In this document: positions 1 through 14,349 of the stretch, one piece after another
Layout of the letters: each line of letters opens with the position of its first letter
Numbering within the stretch: position 1 is the stretch's first letter
Assembly: GCF_000003605.2 (NCBI RefSeq)
Contig: NW_003141966.1
Location: forward strand, 1 to 64,000
DNA from: Saccoglossus kowalevskii
Lineage: Eukaryota; Hemichordata; Enteropneusta; Harrimaniidae
DNA length: 64,000 nt
Direction: 5' to 3'
Program-made: the position numbers and the translations under genes
The notes under the pieces: generated by a model
The model's input: the letters and a program-made list of their open reading frames with translations, nothing else
What the model was told of the DNA's origin: nothing
The model's database searches: none

Positions 1-705
1 CAGTAGTTCATCAGTGAGAGACAAAGTTTAAAGTTAAACTCAATCGGGCATGGTTAGTTCTTGCATGGGAGACTGCCTGAGAAAACCACTGAGGATTTTT
101 TTAGGTTTCATCACATACATATCAAAGATATAAGACAACGTTCGTGCATCTTTTTTTTCACTGTGATGTTAATCATTTTTAGTAGAAAGACATGGAAATC
201 TAGGCTTGTTTTCAAATTCATGAACATTTTTCAATTTCCCTATTATTTTCGGAGAACTAGTTGGTGACGCTGTCGGCATATAGAGGAGTTTGACCAGTTA
301 ACTTACCGTGAAAAAGTCGTACAAAGTGAACGCAAAAGTTGTGCAAAGTGATTACAAAGTTTGTAGATGTATTTGTATGTTTGACCTAAGTTGGTGGCAT
401 ATAGAAACCCCGCCATTTGTAAAGTCCAAACAAAATGAATAAAAGCCGAGATTGAAAAACAAGCCTATTATTAGCCGAAGTATATACAATGAGACTCGAG
501 ATCTAGACATAAAGAATGAGTATGAAAACAAGCACTGCGAAAGTTGATATAAAGCGCTGTCACAACGTTGGTGTGGAGATTGTGACAGTGATATATATAC
601 TCTAAAGTCACTTGGGAATGCGCCAACCCCGCACGTTAATTTCGAAAACATTAAGTATATGTCTAGAAAATTCCCGATATGTAAGCAGATTATCGTTTAC
701 TGCGA
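1..705. other. Dense single-base insertions, probable read error
   Basis: Compared with the next unit, bases 1-20 and about 313-705 carry dozens of one-base insertions and homopolymer extensions, lengthening the unit to 994. The segment between them (about 21-312) is clean and matches 1017-1296 essentially base for base. The change from clean to noisy sequence is abrupt, which suits uncorrected long-read sequence better than biological divergence. Confidence 0.75.
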
Positions 706-3700
706 AAAGAAAATCGAAGACAAACTGCTTACAAAGTTATGAAAATCGATTGCAAAGTTTGTAGATTCGTTTGGCAATGTTACATATGATATTACATTGA
801 CGGGTTCCATAGTCAAAAGTTCGAAAACGTAAATACATATTTCTCACATTGCCGTTAACGTAGCGTACTATCACTCGGAGCATGTAGAGGTCATAGGTCA
901 ATTCAAGAAGTTACTTGTACAAAAGCTTTCAAGTTTAAAACAGTTTCAAAAAGGAAATAGTCGCTAATTCGAGTATATTTCAAATTACGTAAGCAGTAGT
1001 GTGGGTAGGTGAAGAGACAAAGTTTAAAGTTAAACTCAATCGGGCATGGTTAGTTCTTGCATGGGAGACTGCCTGAGAAAACCACTGAGGATTTTTTTAG
1101 GTTTCATCACATACATATCAAAGATATAAGACAACGTTCGTGCATCTTTTTTTTCACTGTGATGTTAATCATTTTTAGTAGAAAGACATGGAAATCTAGG
1201 CTTGTTTTCAAATTCATGAACATTTTTCAATTTCCCTATTATTTTCGGAGAACTAGTTGGTGACGCTGTCGGCATATAGAGGAGTTTGACCAGTTAACTT
1301 ACCGTGAAAAGTCGTACAAAGTGAACGCAAAGTTGTGCAAAGTGATTACAAAGTTTGTAGATGTATTTGTATGTTTGACCTAAGTTGTTGGCATATAGAA
1401 ACCCGCAATTGTAAAGTCAAACAAATGAATAAAAGCGAGATGAAAACAGCCTATAATAGCAGAGTATCACATGAGCTGACTGACCATAAAGATGATAGAA
1501 ACAGCATGCAAAGTTGATAAAAGCGTTCAAAACGTTGGTGGAGTTGCATGTATATATAACTTAAGTCATTGGAATGCCAACCCCGCAGTTAAATTTCGAA
1601 AACATTAAGTATATGTCTAGAAAATTCCCGATATGTAAGCAGATTATCGCAACTGCGAACCGAAAATCGAAGACAAACTGCTTACAAAGTTATGAAAATC
1701 GATTGCAAAGTTTGTAGATTCGTTTGGCAATGTTACATATGATATTATATTGACGGGTTCCATAGTCAAAAGTTCGAAAACGTAAATACATATTTCTCAC
1801 ATTGCCGTTAAGGTAGCGTACTATCACTCGGAGCATGTAGAGGTCATAGGTCAATTCAAGAAGTTACTTGTACAAAAGCTTTCAAGTTTAAATCAGTTTC
1901 AAAAATGAAATAGTCGCTAATTCGAGTATCTTTCAAATTACGAAAGCAGTAGTGTGGGTAGGTGAAGAGACAAAGTGTAAAGTTAAGCTCAATCGGGCAT
2001 GGTTAGTTCTAGCATGGGAGACTGCCTGAGAAAACCAGCTGGGGATTTTTTTTGGTTTCATCCCCTACATATCAAAGATATGAGACAACGTTCGTGCATC
2101 TTTTTTTTCACTGTGATGTTAATCATTTTTAGTAGAAAGACATGGAAATCTAGGCTTGTTTTCAAATTCATGAACATTTTTCAATTTCCCTATTATTTTC
2201 GGAGAACAAGTTGGTGACGCTGTCGGCACATAGTGGAGTTTGACCAGTTAACTTACCGTGAAAAGTCGTACAAAGTGAACGCAAAGTTGTGCAATGTGAT
2301 TACAAAGTTTGTAGATGTATTTGTATGTTTGACCTAAGTTGTTGGCATATAGAAACCCGCAATTGTAAAGTCAAACAAATGAATAAAAGCGAGATGAAAA
2401 CAGCCTATATTAGAAGAGTATCACATGAGCTGACTGACCATAAAGATGATAGAAACAGCATGCAAAGTTGATAAAAGCGTTCAAAACGTTGGCGGAGTTG
2501 CATGTATATATAACATAAGTCATTGGAATGCCAACCCCGCAGTTAAATTTCGAAAACATTAAGTATATGTCTAGAAAATTCCCGATATGTAAGCAGATTA
2601 TCGCAACTGCGAACCGAAAATCGAAGACAAACTGCTTACAAAGTTATGAAAAGCGATTGCAAAGTTTGTAGATTCGTTTGGCAATGTTACATATGATATT
2701 ATATTGACGGGTTCCATAGTCAAAAGTTCGAAAACGTGAATACATATTTCGCATATTGCCGTCAAAGTAGCGTACTATCACTCGGAGCATGTAGAGGTCA
2801 TAGGTCAATTCAAGAAGTTACTTGTACTAAAGCTATCAAGTTTAAAACAGTTTCAAATATGAAATAGTCGTTAATTCGAGTATATTTCCAATTACGTAAG
2901 CAGTAGTGTGGGTAGGTGAAGAGACAAAGTTTAAAGTTAAACTCAATTGGGCATGGTTAGTTCTTGCATGGGAGACTGCCTGAGAAAACCAGCTGAGGAT
3001 TTTTTTAGGTTTCATCACATACATATCAAAGATATGAGACAACGTTCGTGCATCTATTTTTTCACTGTGATGTTAATCATTTTTAGTAGAAAGACATGGA
3101 GATCTAGGCTTGTTTTCAAATTCATGAACATTTTTCAATTTCCCTATTATTTTCGGAGAACAAGTTGGTGACGCTGTCGGCACATAGTGGAGTTTGACCA
3201 GTTAACTTACCGTGAAAAGTCGTACAAAGTGAACGCAAAGTTGTGCAAAGTGATTACAAAGTTTGTAGATGTATTTGTATGTTTGACCTAAGTTGTTGGC
3301 ATATAGAAACCCGCAATTGTAAAGTCAAACAAATGAATAAAAGCGAGATGAAAACAGCCTATATTAGCAGAGTATCACATGAGCTTACTGACCATAAAGA
3401 TGATAGAAACAGCATGCAAAGTTGATAAAAGCGTTCAAAACGTTGGCGGAGTTGCATGTATATATAACATAAGTCATTGGAATGCCAACCCCGCAGTTAA
3501 ATTTCGAAAACATTAAGTATATGTTTAGAAAATCTCCGATATGTAAGCAGATTATCGCAACTGCGAACCGAAAATCGAAGACAAACTCCTTACAAAGTTA
3601 TGAAAAGCGATTGCAAAGTTTGTAGATTCGTTTGGCAATGTTACATATGATATTATATTGACGGGTTCCATAGTCAAAACTTCGAAAACGTAAATACATA

Positions 3701-4130
3701 TTTCGCACATTGCCGTTAAAGTAGCGTACTATCACTCGGAGCATGTAGAGGTCATAGGTCAATTCAAGAAGTTACTTGTACAAAAGCTATCAAGTTTAAA
3801 ACAGTTTCAAATATGAAATAGTCGCTAATTCGAGTATATTTCCAATTACGTAAGCAGTAGTGTGGGTAGGTGAAGAGACAAAGTTTAAAGTTAAACTCAA
3901 TCGGGCATAGTTAGTTCTTGCATGGGAGACTGCCTGAGAAAACCAGCTGAGGATTTTTTTATGTTTCATCACATACATATCAAAGATATGAGACAACGTT
4001 CGTGCATCTTTTTTCACTGTAATGTTAATCATTTTTAGTAGAAGACATGGAAATTTAGGCTTGTTTTCAAATTCATGAACATTTTTCAATTTCCTTATTA
4101 TTTTCGGAGAACAAGTTGGTGACGCTGTCG
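1..4130 (+). repeat. Type 1 monomers (left edge)
   Basis: Anchors 341 to 3243. Type 1 is recognised by attaagtatatg, acaaactgc, gtagattcg, gacgggttcc, acatatttcgc, gtagcgtac and tcggagcatg. The first two units share two rare variants (accactgagg with two bases missing in the 5S module, and gatataagac), with later parts carrying gaaaatcgattg and ttctcacattg. The first unit is 994 bases long because of many single-base insertions. No gene was found. Confidence 0.85.
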
Positions 4131-6975
4131 GCACATAGTGCAGTTTGACCAGTTAACTTACCGTGAAAAGTCGTACAAAGTGAACGCAAAGTTGTGCAAA
4201 GTGATTACAAAGTTTGTAGATGTATTTGTATGTTTGACCTAAGTTGTTGGCATATAGAAACCCGCAATTGTAAAGTCAAACAAATGAATAAAAGCGAGAT
4301 GAAAACAGCTTATATTAGCAGAGTATCACATGAGCTGACTGACCGTAAAGATGATAGAAACAGCATGCAAAGTTGATAAAAGCGTTCAAAACGTTGGCGG
4401 AGTTGCATGTATATATAACCTAAGTCATTGGAATGCCAACCCCGCAGTTAAATTTCGAAAACATTAAGTATATGTCTAGAAAATTCCCGATATGTAAGCA
4501 GATTATCGCAACTGCGAACCGAAAATCGAAGACAAAATGCTTACAAAGTTATGAAAAGCGATTGCAAAGTTTGTAGAATCGTTTGGCAATGTTACATATG
4601 ATATTATATTGACGGGTTCCATAGTCAAAAGTTCGAAAACGTAAATACATGTTTCGCACATTGCCGTTAAAGTGGCGTACTATCTCTCGGAGCATGTAGA
4701 GGTCATAGGTCAATTAAAGAAGTTACTTGTACAAACGCTATCAAGTTTAAAACAGTTTCAAAAATGAAAAAGTCGCTAATTCGAGTATACTTCAAATTAC
4801 GTAAGCAGTAGTGTGGGTAGGTGAAGAGACAATGTTTAAAGTTAAGCTCAATCGGGCATGGTTAGTTCTTGCATGGGAGACTGCCTGAGAAAACCAGCTG
4901 GGGTTTTTTTGCTTTCATCACACACATATCAAAGATATGAGACAACGTTCGTGCATCTTTTTTTTCTCTGTGATGTTAATCATTTTTAGTAGAAAGACAT
5001 GGAAATTTAGGCTTGTTTTCAAATTCATGAACATTTTTCAATTTCCTTATTATTTTCGGAGAACAAGTTGGTGACGCTGTCGGCACATAGTGCAGTTTGA
5101 CCAGTTAACTTACCGTGAAAAGTCGTACAAAGTGAACGCAAAGTTGTGCAAAGTGATTACAAAGTTTGTAGATGTATTTGTATGTTTGACCTAAGTTGTT
5201 GGCATATAGAAACCCGCAATTGTAAAGTCAAACAAATGAATAAAAGCGAGATGAAAACAGCCTATATTAGCAGAGTATCACATGAGCTGACTGACCGTAA
5301 AGATGATAGAAACAGCATGCAAAGTTGATAAAAGCGTTCAAAACGTTGGCGGAGTTGCATGTATATATAACCTAAGTCATTGGAATGCCAACCCCGCAGT
5401 TAAATTTCGAAAACATTAAGTATATGTCTAGAAAATTCCCGATATGTAAGCAGATTATCGCAACTGCGAACCGAAAATCGAAGACAAAATGCTTACAAAG
5501 TTATGAAAAGCGATTGCAAAGTTTGTAGAATCGTTTGGCAATGTTACAAATGATATTATATTGACGGGTTCCATAGTGAAAAGTTCGAAAATGTAAATAC
5601 ATATTTCGCACATTGCCGTTAAAGTAGCGTACTATCACTCGGAGCCTGCAAAGGTCATAGGTCAATTCAAGAAGTTACTTGTACAAAAGCTATCAAGTTT
5701 AAAACAGTTACAAAAATGAAATAGTCGCTAAATCGAGTATTTTTCAAATTACGTAAGTAGTAGTGTGGGTAGGTGAAGAGACAAAGTTTAAAGTTAAGCT
5801 CAATCGGGCATGGTTAGTTCTCGCATGGGAGACTGCCTGAGAAAACCAGCTGGGGTTTTTTTGGTTTCATCACACACATATCAAAGATATGAGACAACGT
5901 TCGTGCATCTTTTTTTCTCTGTGATGTTAATCATTTTTAGTAGAAAGACATGGAAATTTAGGCTTGTTTTCAAATTCATGAACATTTTTCAATTTCCTTA
6001 TTATTTTCGGAGAACAAGTTGGTGACGCTGTCGGCACATAGTGCAGTTTGACCAGTTAACTTACCGTGAAAAGTCGTACAAAGTGAACGCAAAGTTGTGC
6101 AAAGTGATTACAAAGTTTGTAGATTTATTTGTATGTTTGACCTAAGTTGTTGGCATATAGAAACCCGCAATTGTAAAGTCAAACAAATGAATAAAAGCGA
6201 GATGAAAACAGCTTATATTAGCAGAGTATCACATGAGCTGACTGACCGTAAAGATGATAGAAACAGCATGCAAAGTTGATAAAAGCGTTCAAAACGTTGG
6301 CGGAGTTGCATGTATATATAACCTAAGTCATTGGAATGCCAACCCCGCAGTTAAATTTCGAAAACATTAAGTATATGTCTAGAAAATTCCCGATATGTAA
6401 GCAGATTATCGCAACTGCGAACCGAAAATCGAAGACAAAATGCGTACAAAGTTATGAAAAGCGATTGCAAAGTTTGTAGAATCGTTTGGCAATGTTACAA
6501 ATGATATTATATTGACGGGTTCCATAGTGAAAAGTTCGAAAATGTAAATACATATTTCGCACATTGCCGTTAAAGTAGCGTACTATCACTCGGAGCCTGC
6601 AAAGGTCATAGGTCAATTCAAGAAGTTACTTGTACAAAAGCTATCAAGTTTAAAACAGTTACAAAAATGAAATAGTCGCTAAATCGAGTATTTTTCAAAT
6701 TACGTAAGTAGTAGTGTGGGTAGGTGAAGAGACAAAGTTTAAAGTTAAGCTCAATCGGGCATGGTTAGTTCTCGCATGGGAGACTGCCTGAGAAAACCAG
6801 CTGGGGTTTTTTTGGTTTCATCACACACATATCAAAGATATGAGACAACGTTCGTGCATCTTTTTTTCTCTGTGATGTTAATCATTTTTAGTAGAAAGAC
6901 ATGGAAATTTAGGCTTGTTTCAAATTCATGAACATTTTCATTTCCTTATTATTTTCGGAGAACAAGTTGGTGACG
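4131..6975 (+). repeat. Type 1/2 hybrid monomers, locally amplified
   Basis: Units anchored at 4194, 5146 and 6097 share tagtgcagtttg, and combine type 1 features (attaag, gggttcc) with type 2 features (aaaatgc, gtagaatcg, gaccgtaaag). The units from about 5.6 and 6.6 kb also share gagcctgcaaagg, gtaagtagtag and ttctcgcatgg, 951 bases apart, so they are copies of one another. This looks like a recent local expansion. Confidence 0.75.
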
Positions 6976-9900
6976 CTGTCGGTTCATTGTGGAGTTTGAC
7001 CAGTTAACTTACCGTGAAAAGTCGTACAAAGTGAACGGAAAGTTGTGAAAAGTGATTACAAAGTTTGTAGATGTATTTGTATGTTTGACCTAAGTTGTTG
7101 GCATATAGAAACCCGCAATTGTAAAGTCAAACAAATGAATAAAAGCGAGATGAAAACAGCCTATATTAGCAGAGTATCACATGAGCTGACTGACCATAAA
7201 GTTGATAGAAACAGCATGCAAAGTTGATAAAAGCGTTCAAAACGTTGGCGGAGTTGCATGTATATATAACCTAAGTCATTGGAATGCCAACCCCGCAGTT
7301 AAATTTCGAAAACATTAAGTATATGTCTAGAAAATTCCCGATATGTAAGCAGATTATCGCAACTGCGAACCGAAAATCGAAGACAAACTGCTTACAAAGT
7401 TATGAAAAGCGATTGCAAAGTTTGTAGATTCGTTTGGCAATGTTACATATGATATTATATTGACGGGTTCCATAGTCAAAAGTTCGAAAACGTAAATACA
7501 TATTTCGCACATTGCCGTTAAAGTAGCGTACTATCACTCGGAGCATGTAGAGGTCATAGGTCAATTCAAGAAGTTACTTGTACAAAAGCTATCAAGTTTA
7601 ATAAAACAGTTTCAAATATGAAATAGTCGTTAATTCGAGTATATTTCCAATTACGTAAGCAGTAGTGTGGGTAGGTGAAGAGACAAAGTTTAAAGTTAAA
7701 CTCAATCGGGCATGGTTAGTTCTTGCATGGGAGACTGCCTGAGAAAACCAGCTGAGGATTTTTTTTAGGTTTCATCACATACATATCAAAGATATGAGAC
7801 AACGTTCGTGCATCTTTTTTCACTGTGATGTTAATCATTTTTAGTAGAAAGACATGGAAATTTAGGCTTGTTTTCAAATTCATGAACATTTTTCAATTTC
7901 CTTATTATTTTCGGAGAACAAGTTGGTGACGCTGTCGGTACATAGTGGAGTTTGACCAGTTAACTTACCGTGAAAAGTCGTACAAAGTGAACGCAAAGTT
8001 GTGCAAAGTGATTACAAAGTTTGTAGATGTATTTGTATGTTTGACCTAAGTTGTTGGCATATAGAAACCCGCAATTGTAAAGTCAAACAAATGAATAAAA
8101 GCGAGATGAAAACAGCCTATATTAGCAGAGTATCACATGAGCTGACTGACCATAAAGATGATAGAAACAGCATGCAAAGTTGATAAAAGCGTTCAAAACG
8201 TTGGCGGAGTTGCATGTATATATAACATAAGTCATTGGAATGCCAACCCCGCAGTTAAATTTCGAAAACATTAAGTATATGTCTAGAAAATTCCCGATAT
8301 GTAAGCAGATTATCGCAACTGCGAACCGAAAATCGAAGACAAACTGCTTACAAAGTTATGAAAAGCGATTGCAAAGTTTGTAGATTCGTTTGGCAATGTT
8401 ACATATGATATTATATTGACGGGTTCCATAGTCAAAAGTTCGAAAACGTAAATACATATTTCGCACATTGCCGTTAAAGTAGCGTACTATCACTCGGAGC
8501 ATGTAGAGGTCATAGGTCAATTCAAGAAGTTACTTGTACAAAAGCTTTCAAGTTAAAAACAGTTTCAAAAATGAAATAGTCGTTAATTCGAGTATATTTC
8601 AAATTACGTAAGCAGTAGTGTGGGTAGGTGAAGAGACAAAGTTTAAAGTTAAGCTCAATCGGTCATGGTTAGTTCTAGCATGGGAGACTGCCTGAGAAAA
8701 CCAGCTGCGAATTTTTTTTGGTTTCATCACATACATATCAAAGATATGAGACAACGTTCGTGCATCTTTTTTTCACTGTGATGTTAATCATTTTTAGTAG
8801 AAAGACATGGAAATCTAGGCTTGTTTTCAAATTCATGAACATTTTTCAATTTCCCTATTATTTTCGGAGAACAAGTTGGTGACGCTGTCGGCATATAGAG
8901 GAGTTTGACCTGTTAACTTACCGTGAAAAGTCGTACAAAGTGAACGCAAAGTTGTGCAAAGTGATTACAAAAAGTTTGTAGATGTATTTGTATGTTTGAC
9001 CTAAGTTGTTGGCATATAGAAACCCGCAATTGTAAAGTCAAACAAATGAATAAAAGCGAGATGAAAACAGCCTATAATAGCAGAGTATCACATGAGCTGA
9101 CTGACCATAAAGATGATAGAAACAGCATGCAAAGTTGATAAAAGCGTTCAAAACGTTGGCGGAGTTGCATGTATATATAACTTAAGTCATTGGAATGCCA
9201 ACCCCGCAGTTAAATTTCGAAAACATTAAGTATATGTCTAGAAAATTCCCGATATGTAAGCAGATTATCGCAACTGCGAACCGAAAATCGAAGACAAACT
9301 GCTTACAAAGTTATGAAAAGCGATTGCAAAGTTTGTAGATTCGTTTGGCAATGTTACATATGATATTATATTGACGGGTTCCATAGTCAAAAGTTCGAAA
9401 ACGTAAATACATATTTCGCACATTGCCGTTAAAGTAGCGTACTATCACTCGGAGCATGTAGAGGTCATAGGTCAATTCAAGAAGTTACTTGTACAAAAGC
9501 TATCAAGTTTAAAACTGTTTCAAAAATGAAATAGTCGCTAATTCGAGTATATTTCAAATTACGTAAGCAGTAGTGTGGGTAGGTGAAGAGACCAAGTTTA
9601 AAGTTAAACTCAATCGGGCATGGTTAGTTCTTGCATGGGAGACTGCCTGAGAAAACCACCTGGGGATTTTTATTTGGTTTCATCACATACATATCAAAGA
9701 TATGAGACAACGTTCGTGCATCATTTTTTTCACTGTGATGTTAATCATTTTTAGTAGAAAGACATGGAAATCTAGGCTTGTTTTCAAATTCATGAACATT
9801 TTTCAATTTCCTTATTATTTTCGGAGAACAAGTTGGTGACGCTGTCGGTACATAGTGGAGTTTGACCAGTTAACTTACCGTGAAAAGTCGTACAAAGTGA

Positions 9901-12900
9901 ACGCAAAGTTGTGCAAAGTGATTACAAAGTTCGTAGATGTATTTGTATGTTTGATCTAAGTTGTTGGCATATAGAAACCCGCAATTGTAAAGTCAAACAA
10001 ATGAATAACAGCGAGATGAAAACAGCCTATATTAGCAGAGTATCACATGAGCTGACTGACCATAAAGATGATAGAAACAGCATGCAAAGTTGATAAAAGC
10101 GTTCAAAACGTTGGCGGAGTTTCATGTATACATAACCTAAGTCATTGGAATGCCAACCCCGCAGTTAAATTTCGAAAACATTAAGTATATGTCTAGAAAA
10201 TTCCCGATATGTAAGCAGATTATCGCAACTGCGAACCGAAAATCGAAGACAAACTGCTTACAAAGTTATGAAAAGCGATTGCAAAGTTTGTAGATTCGTT
10301 TGGCAATGTTACATATGATATTATATTGACGGGTTCCATAGTCAAAAGTTCGAAAACGTAAATACATATTTCGCACATTGCCGTTAAAGTAGCGTACTAT
10401 CACTCGGAGCATGTAGAGGTCATAGGTCAATTCAAGAAGTTACTTGTACAAAAGCTATCAAGTTTAAAACAGTTTCAAAAATGAAAAAGTCGCTAATTCG
10501 AGCATATTTCAAATTACGTAAGCAGTAGTGTGGGTAGGTGAAGAGACCAAGTTTAAAGTTAAACTCAATCGGGCATGGTTAGTTCTTGCATGGGAGACTG
10601 CCTGAGAAAACCAGCTGGGGATTTTTTTTTTGGTTTCATCACATACATATCAAAGATATGAGACAACGTTCGTGCATCTTTTTTTTCACTGTGATGTTAA
10701 TCATTTTTAGTAGAAAGACATGGAAATCTAGGCTTGTTTTCAAATTCATGAACATTTTTCAATTTCCTTATTATTTTCGGAGAAGAAGTTGGTGACGCTG
10801 TCGGTACATAGTGGAGTTTGACCAGTTAACTTACCGTGAAAAGTCGTACAAAGTGAACGCAAAGTTGTGCAAAGTGATTACAAAGTTTGTAGATGTATTT
10901 GTATGTTTGATCTAAGTTGTTGGCATATAGAAACCCGCAATTGTAAAGTCAAACAAATGAATAAAAGCGAGATGAAAACAGCCTATATTAGCAGAGTATC
11001 ACATGAGCTGACTGACCATAAAGATGATAGAAACAGCATGCAAAGTTGATAAAAGCGTTCAAAACGTTGACGGAGTTTCATGTATATATAACCTAAGTCA
11101 TTGGAATGCCAACCCCGCAGTTAAATTTCGAAAACATTAAGTATATGTCTAGAAAATTCCCGATATGTAAGCAGATTATCGCAACTGCGAACCGAAAATC
11201 GAAGACAAACTGCTTACAAAGTTATGAAAAGCGATTGCAAAGTTTGTAGATTCGTTTGGCAATGTTACATATGATATTATATTGACGGGTTCCATAGTCA
11301 AAAGTTCGAAAACGTAAATACATATTTCGCACATTGCCTTTAAAGTAGCGTACTATCACTCGGAGCATGTAGAGGTCATAGGTCAATTCAAGAAGTTACT
11401 TATACAAAAGCTATCAAGTTTAAAACAGTTTCAAAAATGAAATAGTCGCTAATTCGAGTATATTTCAAATTACGTAAGCAGTAGTGTGGGTAGGTGAAGA
11501 GACCAAGTTTAAAGTTAAACTCAATCGGGCATGGTTAGTTCTTGCATGGGAGACTGCCTGCGAAAACCAGCTCGGGATTTTTTTTGGTTTCATCACATAC
11601 ATATCAAAGATATGAGACAACGTTCGTGCATCTTTTTTCACTGTGATGTTAATCATTTTTAGTAGAAAGACATGGAAATTTAGGCTTGTTTTCAAATTCA
11701 TGAACATTTTTCAATTTCCTTATTATTTTCGGAGAACATGTTGGTAACGCTGTCGGTACATAGTGGAGTTTGACCAGTTAACTTACCGTGAAAAGTCGTA
11801 CAAAGTGAACGCAAAGTTGTGCAAAGTGATTACAAAGTTTGTAGAAGAATTTGTATGTTTGACCTAAGTTGTTGGCATATAGAAACCCGCAATTGTAAAG
11901 TCACACAAATGAATAAAAGCGAGATGAAAACAGCCTATATTAGCAGAGTATCACATGAGCTGACTGACCATAAAGATGATAGAAACAGCATGCAAAGTTG
12001 ATAAAAGCGTTCAAAACGTTGGCGGAGTTGCATGTATATATAACCTAAGTCATTGGAATGCCAACCCCGCAGTTAAATTTCGAAAACATTAAGTATATGT
12101 CTAGAAAATTCCCGATATGTAAGCAGATTATCGCAACTGCGAACCGAAAATCGAAGACAAACTGCTTACAAAGTTATGAAAAGCGATTGCAAAGTTTGTA
12201 GATTCGTTTGGCAATGTTACATATGATATTATATTGACGGGTTCCATAGTCAAAAGTTCGAAAACGTAAATACATATTTCGCACATTGCCGTTAAAGTAG
12301 CGTACTATCACTCGGAGCATGTAGAGGTCATAGGTCAATTCAAGAAGTTACTTGTACAAAAGCTATCAAGTTTAAAACAGATTCAAAAATGAAATAGTCG
12401 CTAATTCGAGTATATTTCAAATTACGTAAGCAGTAGTGTGGGTAGGTGAAGAGACAAAGTTTAAAGTTAAACTCAATCGGGCATGGTTAGTTCTTAAATG
12501 GGAGACTGCCTGCGAAAACCAGCTCGGGATTTTTTTTGGTTTCATCACATACATATCAAGATATGAGACAACGTTCGTGCATCTTTTTTCACTGTGATGT
12601 TAATCATTTTAGTAGAAAGACATGGAAATTTAGGCTGTTTTCAAATTCATGAACATTTTCAATTTCCCTATATTTTCGGAGAACAGTGGTACGCTGTCGG
12701 TACATAGTGGAGTTTGACCAGTTAACTTACCGTGAAAGTCGTACAAAGTGAACGCAAAGTTGTGCAAAGTGATTACAAAGTTTGTAGATGCATTTGTATG
12801 TTTGACTAAGTTGTTGGCATATAGAAACCCGCAATTGTAAAGTCAACAAATGAATAAAAGCGAGATGAAAACAGCCTATATTAGCAGAGTATCACATGAG
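6976..12900 (+). repeat. Type 1 monomers
   Basis: Anchors 7045 to 11819 and the start of the unit at 12762. The unit at 8954 has two extra As in attacaaaaagtttg. Units at 9911-11819 carry gagaccaag in place of gagacaaag, and those near 10.1 and 11.1 kb carry ggagtttcatg. These variants return near 23.8, 25.7, 31.4, 32.4 and 40.0 kb. No gene was found. Confidence 0.85.
12555..12850. other. Cluster of single-base deletions, probable read error
   Basis: About ten single bases are missing in under 300 bases, several from homopolymers (atatcaagat, gtgaaagtcg, agtcaacaaat, gaacagtggtacg). The unit spacing drops to 943, then recovers. Neighbouring units have none of these losses. Confidence 0.65.
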
Positions 12901-13703
12901 CTGACTGACCGTAAAGATGATAGAAGCAGCATGCAAAGTTGATAAAAGCGTTCAAAACGTTGGCGGAGTTGCATGTATATATAACCTAAGTCATTGGAAT
13001 GCCAACCCCGCAGTTAAATTTCGAAAACATTGAGTATATGTCTAGAAAATTCCCGATATGTAAGCAGATTATCGCAACTGCGAACCGAAAATCGAAGACA
13101 AAATGCTTACAAAGTTATGAAAAGCGATTGCAAAGTTTGTAGAATCGTTTGGCAATGTTACATATGATATTATATTGACGGATTCCATAGTCAAAAGTTC
13201 GAAAACGTAAATACACATTTCGCACATTGCCGTTAAAGTAACGTACTATCACTCGAAGCATGTAGAGGTCATAGGTCAATTCAAGAAGTTACTTGTACAA
13301 AAGCCATCAAGTATAAAACAGTTTCAAAAATGAAATAGTCGCTAATTCGAGTATATTTCCAATTACGTAAGCAGTAGTGTGGGTAGGTGAAGAGACAAAG
13401 TTTAATGTTAAGCTCAATCGGGCATGGTTAGTTCTTGCATGGGAGACTGCCTGAGAAAACCATCTGGGGATTTTTTTTGGTTTCATCACATACATATCAA
13501 AGATATGAGACAACGTTCGTGCATCTTTTTTTCACTGTGATGTTAATCATTTTTAGTAGAAAGACATGGAAATTTAGGCTTGTTTTCAAATTCATGAACA
13601 TTTTTCAATTTCCCTATTATTTTCGGAGAACAAGTTGGTGACGCTGTCGGCACATAGTGGAGTTTGACCTGTTAACATACCGTGAAAAGTCGTACAAAGT
13701 GAA

Positions 13704-14349
13704 CGCAAAGTTGTGCAAAGTGATTACAAAGTTTGTAGATGTATTTGTATGTTTGACCTAAGTTGTTGGCATATAGAAACCCGCAATTGTAAAGTCAAAC
13801 AAATGAATAAAAGCGAGATGAAAACAGCCTATATTATCAGAGTATCACATGAGCTGACTGACCGTAAAGATGATAGAAGCAGCATGCAAAGTTGATAAAA
13901 GCGTTCAAAACGTTGGCGGAGTTGCATGTATATATAACCTAAGTCATTGGAATGCCAACCCCGCAGTTAAATTTCGAAAACATTGAGTATATGTCTAGAA
14001 AATTCCCGATATGTAAGCAGATTATCGCAACTGCGAACCGAAAATCGAAGACAAAATGCTTACAAAGTTATGAAAAGCGATTGCAAAGTTTGTAGAATCG
14101 TTTGGCAATGTTACATATGATATTATATTGACGGATTCATATCAAAGATATGAGAAAACGTTCGTGCATCTTTTTATTCTCTGTGATGTTAATCATTTTT
14201 AGTAGAAAGACATGGAAATTTAGGCTTGTTTTCAAATTCATGAACATTTTTCAATTTCCCTATTATTTTCGGAGAACAAGTTGGTGACGCTGTCGGCACA
14301 TAGTGGAGTTTGACCTGTTAACTTACCGTGAAAAGTCGTACAAAGTGAA
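13704..14349 (+). repeat. Truncated monomer 1 (646 bp), lacks 5S module
   Basis: The unit reads normally through A, B and the first ~80 bases of C, then joins at 14138/14139 directly to the start of E. About 308 bases are missing: the rest of C, all of D, the 5S-derived module and its T-run. The junction shares only one base (c) between its flanks. Confidence 0.93.

Noticed and set aside
1335-1517. A 60-codon plus-strand open frame repeated in most units
   Set aside because: It starts at GTG, tracks the repeat, has no recognisable domain or signal, and its changes between copies are largely amino-acid-changing. It is disrupted in about ten units without consequence for amplification. Young homogenised repeats keep chance frames.
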